Shown here in pieces: positions 22,743 to 30,502 of a DNA stretch of 64,000 bases. The stretch is from Acidobacteriota bacterium (GTDB lineage: Bacteria; Acidobacteriota; Thermoanaerobaculia; Multivoradales; JBCCEF01), in contig JBCCEF010000002.1 in NCBI GenBank assembly GCA_039030395.1, positions 372,001-436,000 of the forward strand. Reading direction: 5' to 3'. Below the pieces are notes generated by a model, which was not told where the DNA came from, ran no database searches, and saw nothing but the letters and a program-made list of their open reading frames with translations. The translations under genes and the position numbers were made by a program. Positions within the stretch are counted from its first letter, which is position 1, and each line of letters starts with the position of its first letter.

Positions 22743-24132
22743 GTCTCATCCGGACCCTGCGCTCTTGGAGCAGTTTCGCCGGTGTGATCTGTCGCGCGAG
22801 GAGGCGCGAGGGGTGGTACGGCATCTGCTCACCGGGTGCTCGAGCTGCCAGGAGGTCACCGCACGCTGGTGGCCCCTCGGCTCAGAAAGTGATTTGCTGT
22901 ACGGGAAGGTCGTTGAATTTGATGGGACGGTGGCCGGATCGCACGATTACTCCGGAACCTTCCATCGGATGTCCGAGCAATTGCTCGAGCGCAAAGTAGA
23001 GCTGGCCGAAGAACAAGCGGCTATTCCGGCGTTGCGTATGGAGTTCGCAAGGCATCCGGTGGATCGGCAGTTGGTCTTGATCAGGAACAGTCGGCGATTC
23101 CAGACCTGGTCCCTCTGCGAGTCGTTGCTGGCGGACTGTCAGGCGCAGCGGCCGCGAGATCCTCAGTGCGCGGTGGATTTGGCACGTCTCGCCCTGGCCA
23201 TCGCTTCGGTCCTCGATGTCGAGTACTACGGGGAGTCCCTGGTTCAGGATATGAAGGCCCGATGCTCCGGTGAACTCGCGGCTTGCTTCTGTATTCAGGA
23301 GCGCTACCCGGAGGCCGAAAAAGCCTTTGCCGTCGCTCGAAGCCTGCTCGCCTTGGGAACCGGTGACCCGATTGAGAAAGCTCATCTGCAGTGGCTCGAA
23401 GCGTCTCTCCGAGTGTCTCAGCGTCGCTTTGCCGAGGCCGAGGACTTGTTGGACCGGGTGATCCGGACCGCTCGCCGGAACGGCGAGTCGCATTTGCTCG
23501 GCAAGGCCCTGATCAGCAAGGGCATGTGCAGCGAGGCGAGCGGCCAGGAAGAGGCGGAAATTCGCTGGATTCGGGAAGGGGTGGAGTTGATCGACCCTGC
23601 TCTCGAACCGCGCCTTGTGCTGGTCGTGCGCCATAACCTCATTCTCTCGCTGGTGAACGCGAATCGCTTCGACGAGGCGCTGGAGACCCTCGACGAAGCG
23701 CGCGCTCTTCACCACAAACTCGGCAATCGAGTGGACCTCATTCGCTTTGGCTGGATCGAGGGCCGGGTCTATCAGGGCCTGGGCCGCTTTGACGAGGCCG
23801 AGGAGTTGTTGCGAGAGGCTCAGAGCAAGTTCCTGGACTTGTCGAGGGACTACGACGCGGCCCTCGTCTCTCTCGATCTGGCGACGCTCTACGGCTCGCA
23901 GAAACGCTGGGCCGAGATCAAGGTCCTCGCGCAAGCGATGTTGCCGATCTTCCGCTCGAAACAGATCCATCGAGAGGCGATCGCGGCGTTGCTGGTATTC
24001 CGCGATGCGGTGGAACGAGAGCAGGTAACACTCGGTCTCGTCCGGGAGGCGGTGCAGCGGATCAAGGGCGCGCCGAGTCTTCCGGAGACTGCGGCTCGCG
24101 ATGAGACAGAGCCGCCGCTCTCCGGCAACTGA
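22735..24132 (+). CDS. TPR protein with N-terminal zinc-binding-like motif, candidate anti-sigma factor
   Basis: A 465-residue soluble protein. Near residue 30 it carries HLLTGCSSC (H-x4-C-x2-C), close to the zinc-binding anti-sigma motif. Residues about 140-430 are TPR-like helical pairs (EKAHLQWLEASLRVSQRRFAEAEDLL, RFDEALETLDEARALHHKL, GRFDEAEELLREAQSKFLDL). There is no membrane helix, so any sensing would be cytoplasmic. Overlap with sigma paralogue 2 supports a sigma/anti-sigma or sigma/scaffold pair. No enzymatic domain (CHAT, kinase) is attached. Function is inferred from context only. Confidence 0.72.
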   Translation: MIESHPDPALLEQFRRCDLSREEARGVVRHLLTGCSSCQEVTARWWPLGSESDLLYGKVVEFDGTVAGSHDYSGTFHRMSEQLLERKVELAEEQAAIPALRMEFARHPVDRQLVLIRNSRRFQTWSLCESLLADCQAQRPRDPQCAVDLARLALAIASVLDVEYYGESLVQDMKARCSGELAACFCIQERYPEAEKAFAVARSLLALGTGDPIEKAHLQWLEASLRVSQRRFAEAEDLLDRVIRTARRNGESHLLGKALISKGMCSEASGQEEAEIRWIREGVELIDPALEPRLVLVVRHNLILSLVNANRFDEALETLDEARALHHKLGNRVDLIRFGWIEGRVYQGLGRFDEAEELLREAQSKFLDLSRDYDAALVSLDLATLYGSQKRWAEIKVLAQAMLPIFRSKQIHREAIAALLVFRDAVEREQVTLGLVREAVQRIKGAPSLPETAARDETEPPLSGN

Positions 24133-24151
24133 GCGACCATCCATGCTGGCC

Positions 24152-24195
24152 GGACCCGGAGTTCTTTGGGACTCCGGGTCCCATCCCACTTTCTT
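24152..24195 (+). terminator. Probable terminator after the TPR gene
   Basis: An 11-bp inverted repeat GGACCCGGAGT (24152-24162) / ACTCCGGGTCC (24171-24181) with an 8-base loop, followed by a pyrimidine-rich stretch (CATCCCACTTTCTTTCTCC). It separates the sigma-2/TPR unit from sigma paralogue 3. Confidence 0.7.
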
Positions 24196-24355
24196 TCTCC
24201 TTTCGGCTGTCCGCCTTCTCGAAGGGCTCCGACGTTTCGCCAGAAACCGCGCGAAACTGCCCTGGACGGATATGTATTTATTGTGTATTTTATTTACGTA
24301 AGCACTCTGGTTTTCTGCGGGAGGGAAGAAGACTCTGAAAGTTGAAAGATCGACG

Positions 24356-24886
24356 GTGGAGTCGTCGTCTCTGGAGGCGCTTCTCGAACGATCCCGTGGC
24401 AGGTTGGGTCGGGTTCTCTATCGCTATCGCATTCCCGCTCAGGATGCCGAGGATCTTCTTCAAGAGACCTTCCTGATCCTGGTGCGTCAGTGGGAGACGA
24501 TTCGCAATCCCGATGCCTGGCTGCTGGTCACCCTGCGCAATCGGTGCGTGATCTACTGGCGTCGGCACAAAATCCGATTGTTCGACATGGTGGACGACGC
24601 CATTCTCGAGTTCCTCGCCGACGGCCGCGCGCCGAGTCAGGAGAAGGCGGATCTCAAAGTCGATCTCGAAGAGGTGCTGGAGCGGTTGCCGCTGCGTTGC
24701 CGGCGGGTTTTGCGCCTGCGCTATGGCCTCGGTTTCACCGCGGCGGAGGCCGGTAAGCGGCTCGGGTACCAGCCTTCGAGCATTCCCAAGGTGACGCACC
24801 GGTGCCTCGCCCAACTCGCTCAGCAGCTCCTCGAAGTGGGTTTTCTAGCGCCGCCCGATGAAGGCGAGGGTCGACCCGATGGCTAG
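24356..24886 (+). CDS. ECF-type RNA polymerase sigma factor (paralogue 3 of 4)
   Basis: About 176 residues with the same layout as its neighbours: EDLLQETFLILVRQW and NPDAWLLVTLRNRCVIYWRR in region 2, LPLRCRRVLRLRYGLGFT and LGYQPSSIPKVTHRC in region 4. The PSSIPKV variant replaces an Arg found in paralogues 1 and 2. The start is a GTG at 24356; a CTG seven codons upstream is an alternative with a better ribosome binding site. An unusually AT-rich stretch (24272-24300) upstream may hold its promoter. No partner gene is adjacent. Confidence 0.85.
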   Translation: MESSSLEALLERSRGRLGRVLYRYRIPAQDAEDLLQETFLILVRQWETIRNPDAWLLVTLRNRCVIYWRRHKIRLFDMVDDAILEFLADGRAPSQEKADLKVDLEEVLERLPLRCRRVLRLRYGLGFTAAEAGKRLGYQPSSIPKVTHRCLAQLAQQLLEVGFLAPPDEGEGRPDG

Positions 24887-25060
24887 CCTGCTTTTCTTCA
24901 CGGACGGTCTCGCCGTAGGTGACCGGCGAGTGACGCAGGCTAGGATGGGGAAGGGGAAAAGATGCAGGAGTTACACTCGCCGGCCGCTAGACAATAGCCG
25001 CTGTTTGCTGCTAGCGTAAAACGTAGGCGCGCACAAAATGACAGTCGGCTGGAAAAGGTC

Positions 25061-25585
25061 ATGAGAGCCTTGAACAACGCACCGCTCGAGACCTCTTTGG
25101 AGGACTTCCTTCAAGAGGTGCAACCCAAGCTCAAAGCGATTTTTGCGCGCCATCGCATCCCGCCCCAGGATACCGAGGACATCCTCCAGCAGACGCTCCT
25201 CGCGCTGGTCTACCAATGGGAGAAGGTGCGCGACCCGGAGGCCTGGTTGATCGGAACTCTGCGCAACAAATGTCTCCTTTACTGGCGGGAGCGCCGTCGC
25301 CGGCTGTACCAGGCGGTGGACGCGGTGGTGCTTGAATGGATGGCCGAACCGGAGCCTCCGGCGCAAGAGCGCAAGGATCTGTGGCGCGACCTCGAAGCTT
25401 GTCTGGAACAACTGCCGGAGCGCTGCCAGTCCCTTCTACGCCTGCGCTACGGACTCGGCTACGAGCCCCCCGAAGTCGCCGCCGAGTTGGGCTACAGTCC
25501 GCTGAGCATCAACAAGGTCACCAACCGCTGTATCGCCGCCCTGACCCGGCAGCTCGTGACGCCGCAGCCGAAGACCGGCGATTAG
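25061..25585 (+). CDS. ECF-type RNA polymerase sigma factor (paralogue 4 of 4)
   Basis: A 174-residue ECF sigma factor. Region 2 has EDILQQTLLALVYQWEKV and DPEAWLIGTLRNKCLLYWRE; region 4 has LPERCQSLLRLRYGLGYE and LGYSPLSINKVTNRC. It diverges from the others at PSSI (PLSI). Its TAG stop overlaps the stop codon of the convergent lptFG gene, leaving no intergenic space. No anti-sigma gene follows. Confidence 0.87.
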   Translation: MRALNNAPLETSLEDFLQEVQPKLKAIFARHRIPPQDTEDILQQTLLALVYQWEKVRDPEAWLIGTLRNKCLLYWRERRRRLYQAVDAVVLEWMAEPEPPAQERKDLWRDLEACLEQLPERCQSLLRLRYGLGYEPPEVAAELGYSPLSINKVTNRCIAALTRQLVTPQPKTGD

Positions 25586-27981
25586 GTCCGCACTCCCAAG
25601 AACAGGTACCCCGCCATCAGCGCGAACAGCAGGTTGGGGCTCCACACGGCGACCGCCGCCGGCAAGGCGCCGGTTTCGCCGAGGGTGGAGAAGAAGGCGA
25701 ACACCCCGATGAACACGATGCCCAGGATGATCGAGATGCCGATGCCGTAGAGGGCTCCCTGACGGCCTAGCCGGAAGGCGAAGGGGAGTCCGACCAGGGC
25801 CATGACGATGGAGATAGCGGGGTAGGCGAACTTCTGGTAAAGCTCAACCCGTAGACTCTCCGTGCGTTGGCCGCTGTCGCGCATCTCCTCGATGTACTCT
25901 CGCAACTCACCATAGCCCATCTGGTCCGGTGGTCGGATCTCGGAATCGAAATACTCGGGCGTCTCCGGATAGTCGACCACGATGGGCTCCTCGAAGCGCC
26001 GATAGGCGCTGACATCGGCGCCGGAGAGATCGCGTGCCCAGCCGTCTTCGAACAGCCACTCATCGTTCTCCGTGTAGGTCGCCTTGCTGGCGAAGAGCCG
26101 ACTCTTCAGGAGACGTCGCTCATCGAATTCGAAGATCTGCAGCCGCTGCAGGGATTGGGCGTCACCGTCGTAGTTCAAGTAGTTGTAGACGTAACGGCCG
26201 TGGCCGAAGAGCCACTGCCGGTCCGCGCGTCGGTAGGTTCGCACGGTCTCTCGCGCTTTGATCTGATCCTTGAGCTGCTGCACCCGCTGGTTGGAGGCAG
26301 GCAGCACTTCCGCCTCCAGGAAGAAGCAGAAGATGCCGATGACCAGCGCCGCCATCACCGCCGGTACCGAGATTCGGAACAGGCTGATGCCGAGGGCGCG
26401 GCAGGCGGTCACTTCGTTGCTGCGCGACAGGACGCTGAAGGCGATCAAGGTGGTGACCAGCACCATGATCGGAGTGATCTCGTAGAAGATGTCCAGGGAC
26501 AGGTATTGATAGTACGAAAAGATCACGTCCCGGCCGATGTTGTTCTTGAGGATGTCATCGACGTTTTCGCCGAGGTCGCCGATGACGTAGAGCACGATGC
26601 CCGACAGCATCGATAACAAGAAGATGCCGCCGAACACCCGCAGGACGTAGCGGTCGAGGATGTTCGGTACCCGCATCCGGAGGCGGGGGAGTCGTAGCCG
26701 CACCGTCGGTTCCGCCGAGGACTCAGGTCTCGATTCTCGGATCAGTCGCTGCCGCCGACGTGCGATGCGTTGACTTTGCTTGCTCTTGCGGAAGCGATCA
26801 AGGGCCACGAGGCCGTGCCACAGGTCCTGCCGGATCCAATGATCGACCTTGGACAGGAGCAAGCTTTTGTCGCGATTTCGCCGGGCGAACAAGATCAGGC
26901 CGAAGACCGTCAAGACGATATTCGGTAGCCACGCGGCGAGGCCCGGCGACATTTTGCCGAAGCGGGCCGCCTCCTCGCCGTTGCTGAGCAGGATGTAGTA
27001 GATCAAGAAGACGCCCATCGACACGGCGAAGCCGGAGACCTTGCTGCCGCGGCGATTATTGAAGCCCAAGGGCAGGGCGAAGATCCCGAAAACCAGGCAG
27101 GCCACCGGGATGGCGAACTTCTTATGCATCTCGACCCGCGCCAGCTTGCGTTCTTCCGGTTCCGCCCGCGGGTCGAGGGAGCGGTCCCGGAGTTCCCGTA
27201 GGGTGAGCTCCCGCAGGCCTTTGGAGGTGGAAACCTTGGCCTTCTGGGAACTGACGAACTGATCCTCGAGCACTCGCTCGGCACGCCGGTTGAGGGTGAC
27301 TTCGTAGCGGTCCGGGTTCGCCAGGTCGACCTCGTGGACGTAGGCGTTCTCCAGTTCGAGGATCACCTTCTCGCCGGTTTCATCCAGCCGCAGCCGACCG
27401 CGCTCGGCGACGGTCACGCTGTTGGTTTGCTTGGTCGGCACCGCCTCCGACAGGAACACTCCGTGCCAGGTCTCTTCGCCCTCCGGGATGTCGAAGACGT
27501 AGAGCAGGTAGCCCTCGAATTCTGGATAGAACACCCGCGGTTCGATTTGCTGAGCCACCGTTTCGGTGATGATCCGGATGCGGAGCTTCTCGAATTCATG
27601 GTTGCCGTTGGGCAAGGCGTAGATCATCGCCGCCAGGTTGATCAGGCACATCAGGCTGGAGAGCAACAGAATCGGCCGGAAGAGCGAAGTCAGGCTCATG
27701 CCCGAGGCGCGTAGGGCGATCAACTCGCTGTCCGATGCCAGGCGGCCGAGGCCGATCAAGATTCCGAACAACAGGGACATCGGTATCGTCAGAACGATGA
27801 TGTTCGGCAGGCTGTAGGCCAGGAGTTCGCCGACGATCGAGATGGGTAGGCCGCGCTTGATGATCATCTCCGCCGACTGAAACAGGAAGCGAATCAGCAG
27901 CAGCGAGGTGTACACCAGGAACCCCAGCCCCAGGGGGCCGATCATCTCCGACATCAGGTAGCGGTCGAGGCGGCGAAACAT
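25582..27981 (-). CDS. Fused LptF-LptG lipopolysaccharide export permease
   Basis: A 799-residue protein with two complete YjgP/YjgQ permease domains in one chain. The N-terminal half (about 1-375) begins MFRRLDRYLMSEMIGPLGLG and includes LIALRASGMSLTSLF and a periplasmic jellyroll-like region. A basic linker (about 375-440, KSKQSQRIARRRQRL) joins it to a second half beginning ILDRYVLRVFGGIFLLS with VTACRALGISLFRIS. LptF and LptG normally are separate proteins of about 360 residues that, with LptB2, pull LPS from the inner membrane. The fusion fixes 1:1 stoichiometry. lptB and an lptC/A fusion lie 14-17 kb away. Confidence 0.88.
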   Translation of the reverse strand: MFRRLDRYLMSEMIGPLGLGFLVYTSLLLIRFLFQSAEMIIKRGLPISIVGELLAYSLPNIIVLTIPMSLLFGILIGLGRLASDSELIALRASGMSLTSLFRPILLLSSLMCLINLAAMIYALPNGNHEFEKLRIRIITETVAQQIEPRVFYPEFEGYLLYVFDIPEGEETWHGVFLSEAVPTKQTNSVTVAERGRLRLDETGEKVILELENAYVHEVDLANPDRYEVTLNRRAERVLEDQFVSSQKAKVSTSKGLRELTLRELRDRSLDPRAEPEERKLARVEMHKKFAIPVACLVFGIFALPLGFNNRRGSKVSGFAVSMGVFLIYYILLSNGEEAARFGKMSPGLAAWLPNIVLTVFGLILFARRNRDKSLLLSKVDHWIRQDLWHGLVALDRFRKSKQSQRIARRRQRLIRESRPESSAEPTVRLRLPRLRMRVPNILDRYVLRVFGGIFLLSMLSGIVLYVIGDLGENVDDILKNNIGRDVIFSYYQYLSLDIFYEITPIMVLVTTLIAFSVLSRSNEVTACRALGISLFRISVPAVMAALVIGIFCFFLEAEVLPASNQRVQQLKDQIKARETVRTYRRADRQWLFGHGRYVYNYLNYDGDAQSLQRLQIFEFDERRLLKSRLFASKATYTENDEWLFEDGWARDLSGADVSAYRRFEEPIVVDYPETPEYFDSEIRPPDQMGYGELREYIEEMRDSGQRTESLRVELYQKFAYPAISIVMALVGLPFAFRLGRQGALYGIGISIILGIVFIGVFAFFSTLGETGALPAAVAVWSPNLLFALMAGYLFLGVRT

Positions 27982-28133
27982 GGCGCGCCAAGACTATCGG
28001 AGGGCCGTCCCGGACGCCACGTTTCGAGGTCCTAATGCCCAACGGAAAGCCAGCCTTCGAGACCGTTGGATTCGCCGGGGTTAGACTGGTCGTTCGTTGA
28101 CCGACAAGGAACAGGGAAGGGTAGGGTTGTTCG

Positions 28134-28535
28134 ATGAGGCAGACCGGAGAGGCCGCCGAGTTGGCCGTCGGGTGGATCGAGGCGTGGATTCGGATGGATC
28201 TGGATTGGTTGAGGGAGAAGCTTGCGCCGGATTTTGTGCACACCAGTCCGTTCGGGCGTTTCGAAGGACGAGAGCCGTACCTGGCCGCGATTGAGCCGAT
28301 GGCTCGCAAGAGCGTCATGGCTCTGACGATCAAGGACGTGATCGCCGACGGTGACCGGGCGGCCATCCGTTTCGAGAATGAGACGCCCAAGGGTGTGGTC
28401 GACACCTGCGATTGGGTGCGCGTCGCGGATGGAGCGATCCAGGAGATTCGATCGTTCTACGACACGGCCGCGGTGCGTGAGGTGCTTTCTCCGCATGAGC
28501 AACAGAGTCTCGATGGAACTTCGAGGGGCGACTGA
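28134..28535 (+). CDS. SnoaL/NTF2-like domain protein
   Basis: A 133-residue single-domain protein with a cone-like NTF2 fold signature: an N-terminal helix AAELAVGWIEAWIRMDLDWL, DFVHTSPFGRFEGREPYL, a strand DGDRAAIRFENET, and the end WVRVADGAIQEIRSFYD. Such proteins are small ligand binders or isomerases; no substrate can be named. It is alone between lptFG (divergent) and the repeat block on the right. DFVHTSPFGRFEG fits nuclear transport factor 2-like families. Confidence 0.7.
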   Translation: MRQTGEAAELAVGWIEAWIRMDLDWLREKLAPDFVHTSPFGRFEGREPYLAAIEPMARKSVMALTIKDVIADGDRAAIRFENETPKGVVDTCDWVRVADGAIQEIRSFYDTAAVREVLSPHEQQSLDGTSRGD

Positions 28536-28699
28536 GGTGCGAGGTCCGGCTTCGAACTGAGGTTTGCTGAAGAGGCATGCCCTTGCCAATTGCGGCCCAT
28601 ATTTTGAGTCCGATAAGATATATTATGTAAACTTATATCTGGATTTGGCGTGAGATCGGCTTTGTTTTGATGCCCAAAGTTGGGGCTGAGATGGAGACC

Positions 28700-28855
28700 G
28701 GTTTTGGGTCGGGGTTCCCGCCCACGGTGCTCGAACTCGCCGGATCGTTATCCCGCCGTCGTTGCGGCTACCCTCTGGCAGCAACCTCTCCGATGCCGAC
28801 TCCCTCAAGGCTCAAACACGCTGCGCTCCGTGGGCGGGAACCCCGACCCAAAACC
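28700..28855 (+). repeat. Inverted-repeat element G, copy 1
   Basis: Perfect 28-bp inverted arms (28700-28727 and 28828-28855; core GGGTCGGGGTTCCCGCCCA) flank about 100 bp. The interior starts with TGCTCGAACTCGCCGGATCG and ends with GCTGCGCTCC. Copy 2 at 29390-29550, in opposite orientation, shares these interior blocks but has different arms that are again perfectly complementary. Confidence 0.75.
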
Positions 28856-29370
28856 TGCGAACCCAGTTCCTGCTTCCCCTGCCGGCTCTTGGGATCTGGA
28901 CTACCTGTGACGGGATTCTTCCGACTTGAGCGAGGTTTGAAGCACGCATAGGATCGATACCCCGGCGTCGTTTGCGGATACCGTTGTCAATGACCTCTCC
29001 GATTCGGATGTCCTCAAGGCTCAGACACGCTGCTCTCCGTGGGTGGGAACCCCGACTGAAGAGATGCGAACCCAGTTCCTGCTCCCCGCCTGGTTCTTGG
29101 GTTCTAGAGTACCTGTGACGGGGTTCTTCAGACACGAGAGACATTTGAAGCACGCATAGGATCGTTCTTGGCGTGGGGTTCATCGAGCTCGAGCGGCTGG
29201 TGGTTTGGCTTTGCGAGGCCTTTGAGGCTCGGAGACTCTGCGCTCAGCAGCCGGAAACCCCGGCCCAAACCTGCATATTTGGGTCCCCGGGGCGTTCTGA
29301 TTCTCTTGGAACGTGAATGGTCGTTGCTTCTAGAGTGGGGTGCGATGTGGTTCCTTTTGGATTGGGTTCG
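28742..29370 (+). repeat. Three tandem units of about 208 bp
   Basis: Units begin with GGATCG at 28742, 28951 and 29159. The first two share long blocks, including CCTCTCCGAT, CTCAAGGCTCA.ACACGCTG, GCGAACCCAGTTCCTGCT and TTTGAAGCACGCATAGGATCG. The third is more diverged but keeps TGAGGCTC, GGAAACCCCGGCCCAAACC and TTCTAGAGT in order. The units overlap element G copy 1. Confidence 0.7.
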
Positions 29371-29389
29371 TCGACCTCGTTCGGTGGTG

Positions 29390-29550
29390 GGTTCGGGTTG
29401 GGTCCCTGCGAGACGCGGAGCGCAGCTTGTTTGAGCTGGCACGTATGTTCGGGGCGGCGGTTTGCGGTGCGTTCAATCGCCTAGCTGAAGCGGTAGGCAC
29501 CCGATCCGGCGAGTTCGAGCACCGCGTCTCGCAGGGACCCAACCCGAACC
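29390..29550 (-). repeat. Inverted-repeat element G, copy 2 (opposite orientation)
   Basis: Perfect 29-bp inverted arms (29390-29418 and 29522-29550; core GGGTTGGGTCCCTGCGAGAC) flank about 103 bp. Read on the minus strand, the interior begins TGCTCGAACTCGCCGGATCG, identical to copy 1. Confidence 0.75.
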
Positions 29551-29602
29551 GCTCTCAGACGTCTGACGTCTGATGCTTCGGTCGCAGAGGTCCGAAGCTC
29601 TA

Positions 29603-30478
29603 CTAGCTTTCTTCGTCTCGGAGCTGCCCGAGAATGGTTTCCAAGGCCTGGATGAGGTCCGACTTCTCCACTTCCGTTTGGCGGAAGCTCAGGGAGAGGG
29701 AGTAGGTCTTGTCCGGAGCCTTGAATTTGAAGACGTAAGGCTTCGGGACACTGGATTTTCGGGTGCCAGCGGCTTTCTTGGGGGTACGCAGGCGGCTGCG
29801 AAGGTCGTCTCTGGTGAGCCCTCGGGTGGCGACTTCTTCCAGCAGCTTGATCATCTCGTCCTCGTCCCCGGCCTTGAGAAGTTCGAGGAGTAGAGACTTG
29901 GATTGAATCCCCAGAGCGTGGGCCGTGGTGCGAACTTTCGGCGGAATCTGGAGGAGCGAGAGGCTCTCGGTGATCACCGTCCGGGACTTCCCCACCGCCT
30001 CGGAGATCGCTTCGTGGGTGTAGTCGTGGCGTTCGGCGAGGGCGCGGTAGCCTTCGGCCTCTTCGAAGGGCGTCAGGTCCTTGCGCTGGAGATTTTCGAT
30101 CAGTGCGATCTCGAGGGCCTCGTCCTCCGAGAGGTCCATCTCGATTGCTGGGATCTCGTAGAGCCCCGCCGCCTGAGCGGCGCGGAAACGGCGTTCACCG
30201 GAGACGATGCGGAAACTCGCTTCCTGGGCGTCCGCGTCGTCAGCGTCTGCGATCGGCCGTACGAGGATGGGTTCCAGGACACCCTTGTCGCGGATCGACT
30301 GGATCAACTCGTCCAGCTCCCCCATCGACTTACGCGGCTGGAGGGGATCCGGCTCGATCATCGAAAGCTGGATCATGCGACCGACGGGGGTCTCATGCCG
30401 GGTCGCCAGCTCTTCCACGAAATGTTGGGTATGTCGCAGTTTGACGCGTCCTGGCAACCCTCGCTTCGGCTCGGCCAT
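29603..30478 (-). CDS. parB: ParB/Spo0J-family chromosome partitioning protein
   Basis: A 291-residue ParB. The CTPase/N-terminal domain has SMIEPDPLQPRKSM, the GERRFRAAQAAG arginine-rich motif (about 96) and IENLQRKDLTPFEEAEGY (about 128). A helix-turn-helix follows (ISEAVGKSRTVITESLSLLQIP, about 155-176). A C-terminal dimerisation segment ends at ETILGQLRDEES. The recognition helix TVITESLSLL differs from the usual ParB pattern (Asn and Arg replaced), so its parS may not be canonical. It is 24 bp downstream of parA. Confidence 0.9.
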   Translation of the reverse strand: MAEPKRGLPGRVKLRHTQHFVEELATRHETPVGRMIQLSMIEPDPLQPRKSMGELDELIQSIRDKGVLEPILVRPIADADDADAQEASFRIVSGERRFRAAQAAGLYEIPAIEMDLSEDEALEIALIENLQRKDLTPFEEAEGYRALAERHDYTHEAISEAVGKSRTVITESLSLLQIPPKVRTTAHALGIQSKSLLLELLKAGDEDEMIKLLEEVATRGLTRDDLRSRLRTPKKAAGTRKSSVPKPYVFKFKAPDKTYSLSLSFRQTEVEKSDLIQALETILGQLRDEES

Positions 30479-30502
30479 CGTTCCTCCTGAGATTCGTAAG
30501 GT

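Larger units (their letters stand above)
28536..29602. other. Non-coding repeat block between a SnoaL-like gene and parB
   Basis: More than 1 kb without a supportable gene. It holds three tandem units of about 208 bp (28742-29370) and two elements with long perfect terminal inverted repeats (28700-28855 and 29390-29550), annotated separately. A palindromic CAGACGTCTGACGTCTG sequence lies near 29557-29573. Reading frames here are shadows of the repeats. Confidence 0.6.

Noticed and set aside
21013-25585. Calling the sigma/TPR array a CRISPR craspase-like or CHAT defence system
   Set aside because: No CHAT, caspase, Cas7-11 or CRISPR repeat is present; only the sigma plus TPR combination is similar.
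28700-28855. Insertion sequence remnant
   Set aside because: The inverted arms are long, but there is no transposase fragment, no obvious target duplication, and the second copy has different arms, unlike IS ends.
28742-29370. CRISPR array
   Set aside because: There are only three units of about 208 bp with gradual divergence, no short constant repeats with unique spacers, and no cas genes.
28536-29602. Small proteins encoded in the repeat block
   Set aside because: All open frames follow the repeat units, change frame between copies and have no ribosome binding sites or recognisable domains.
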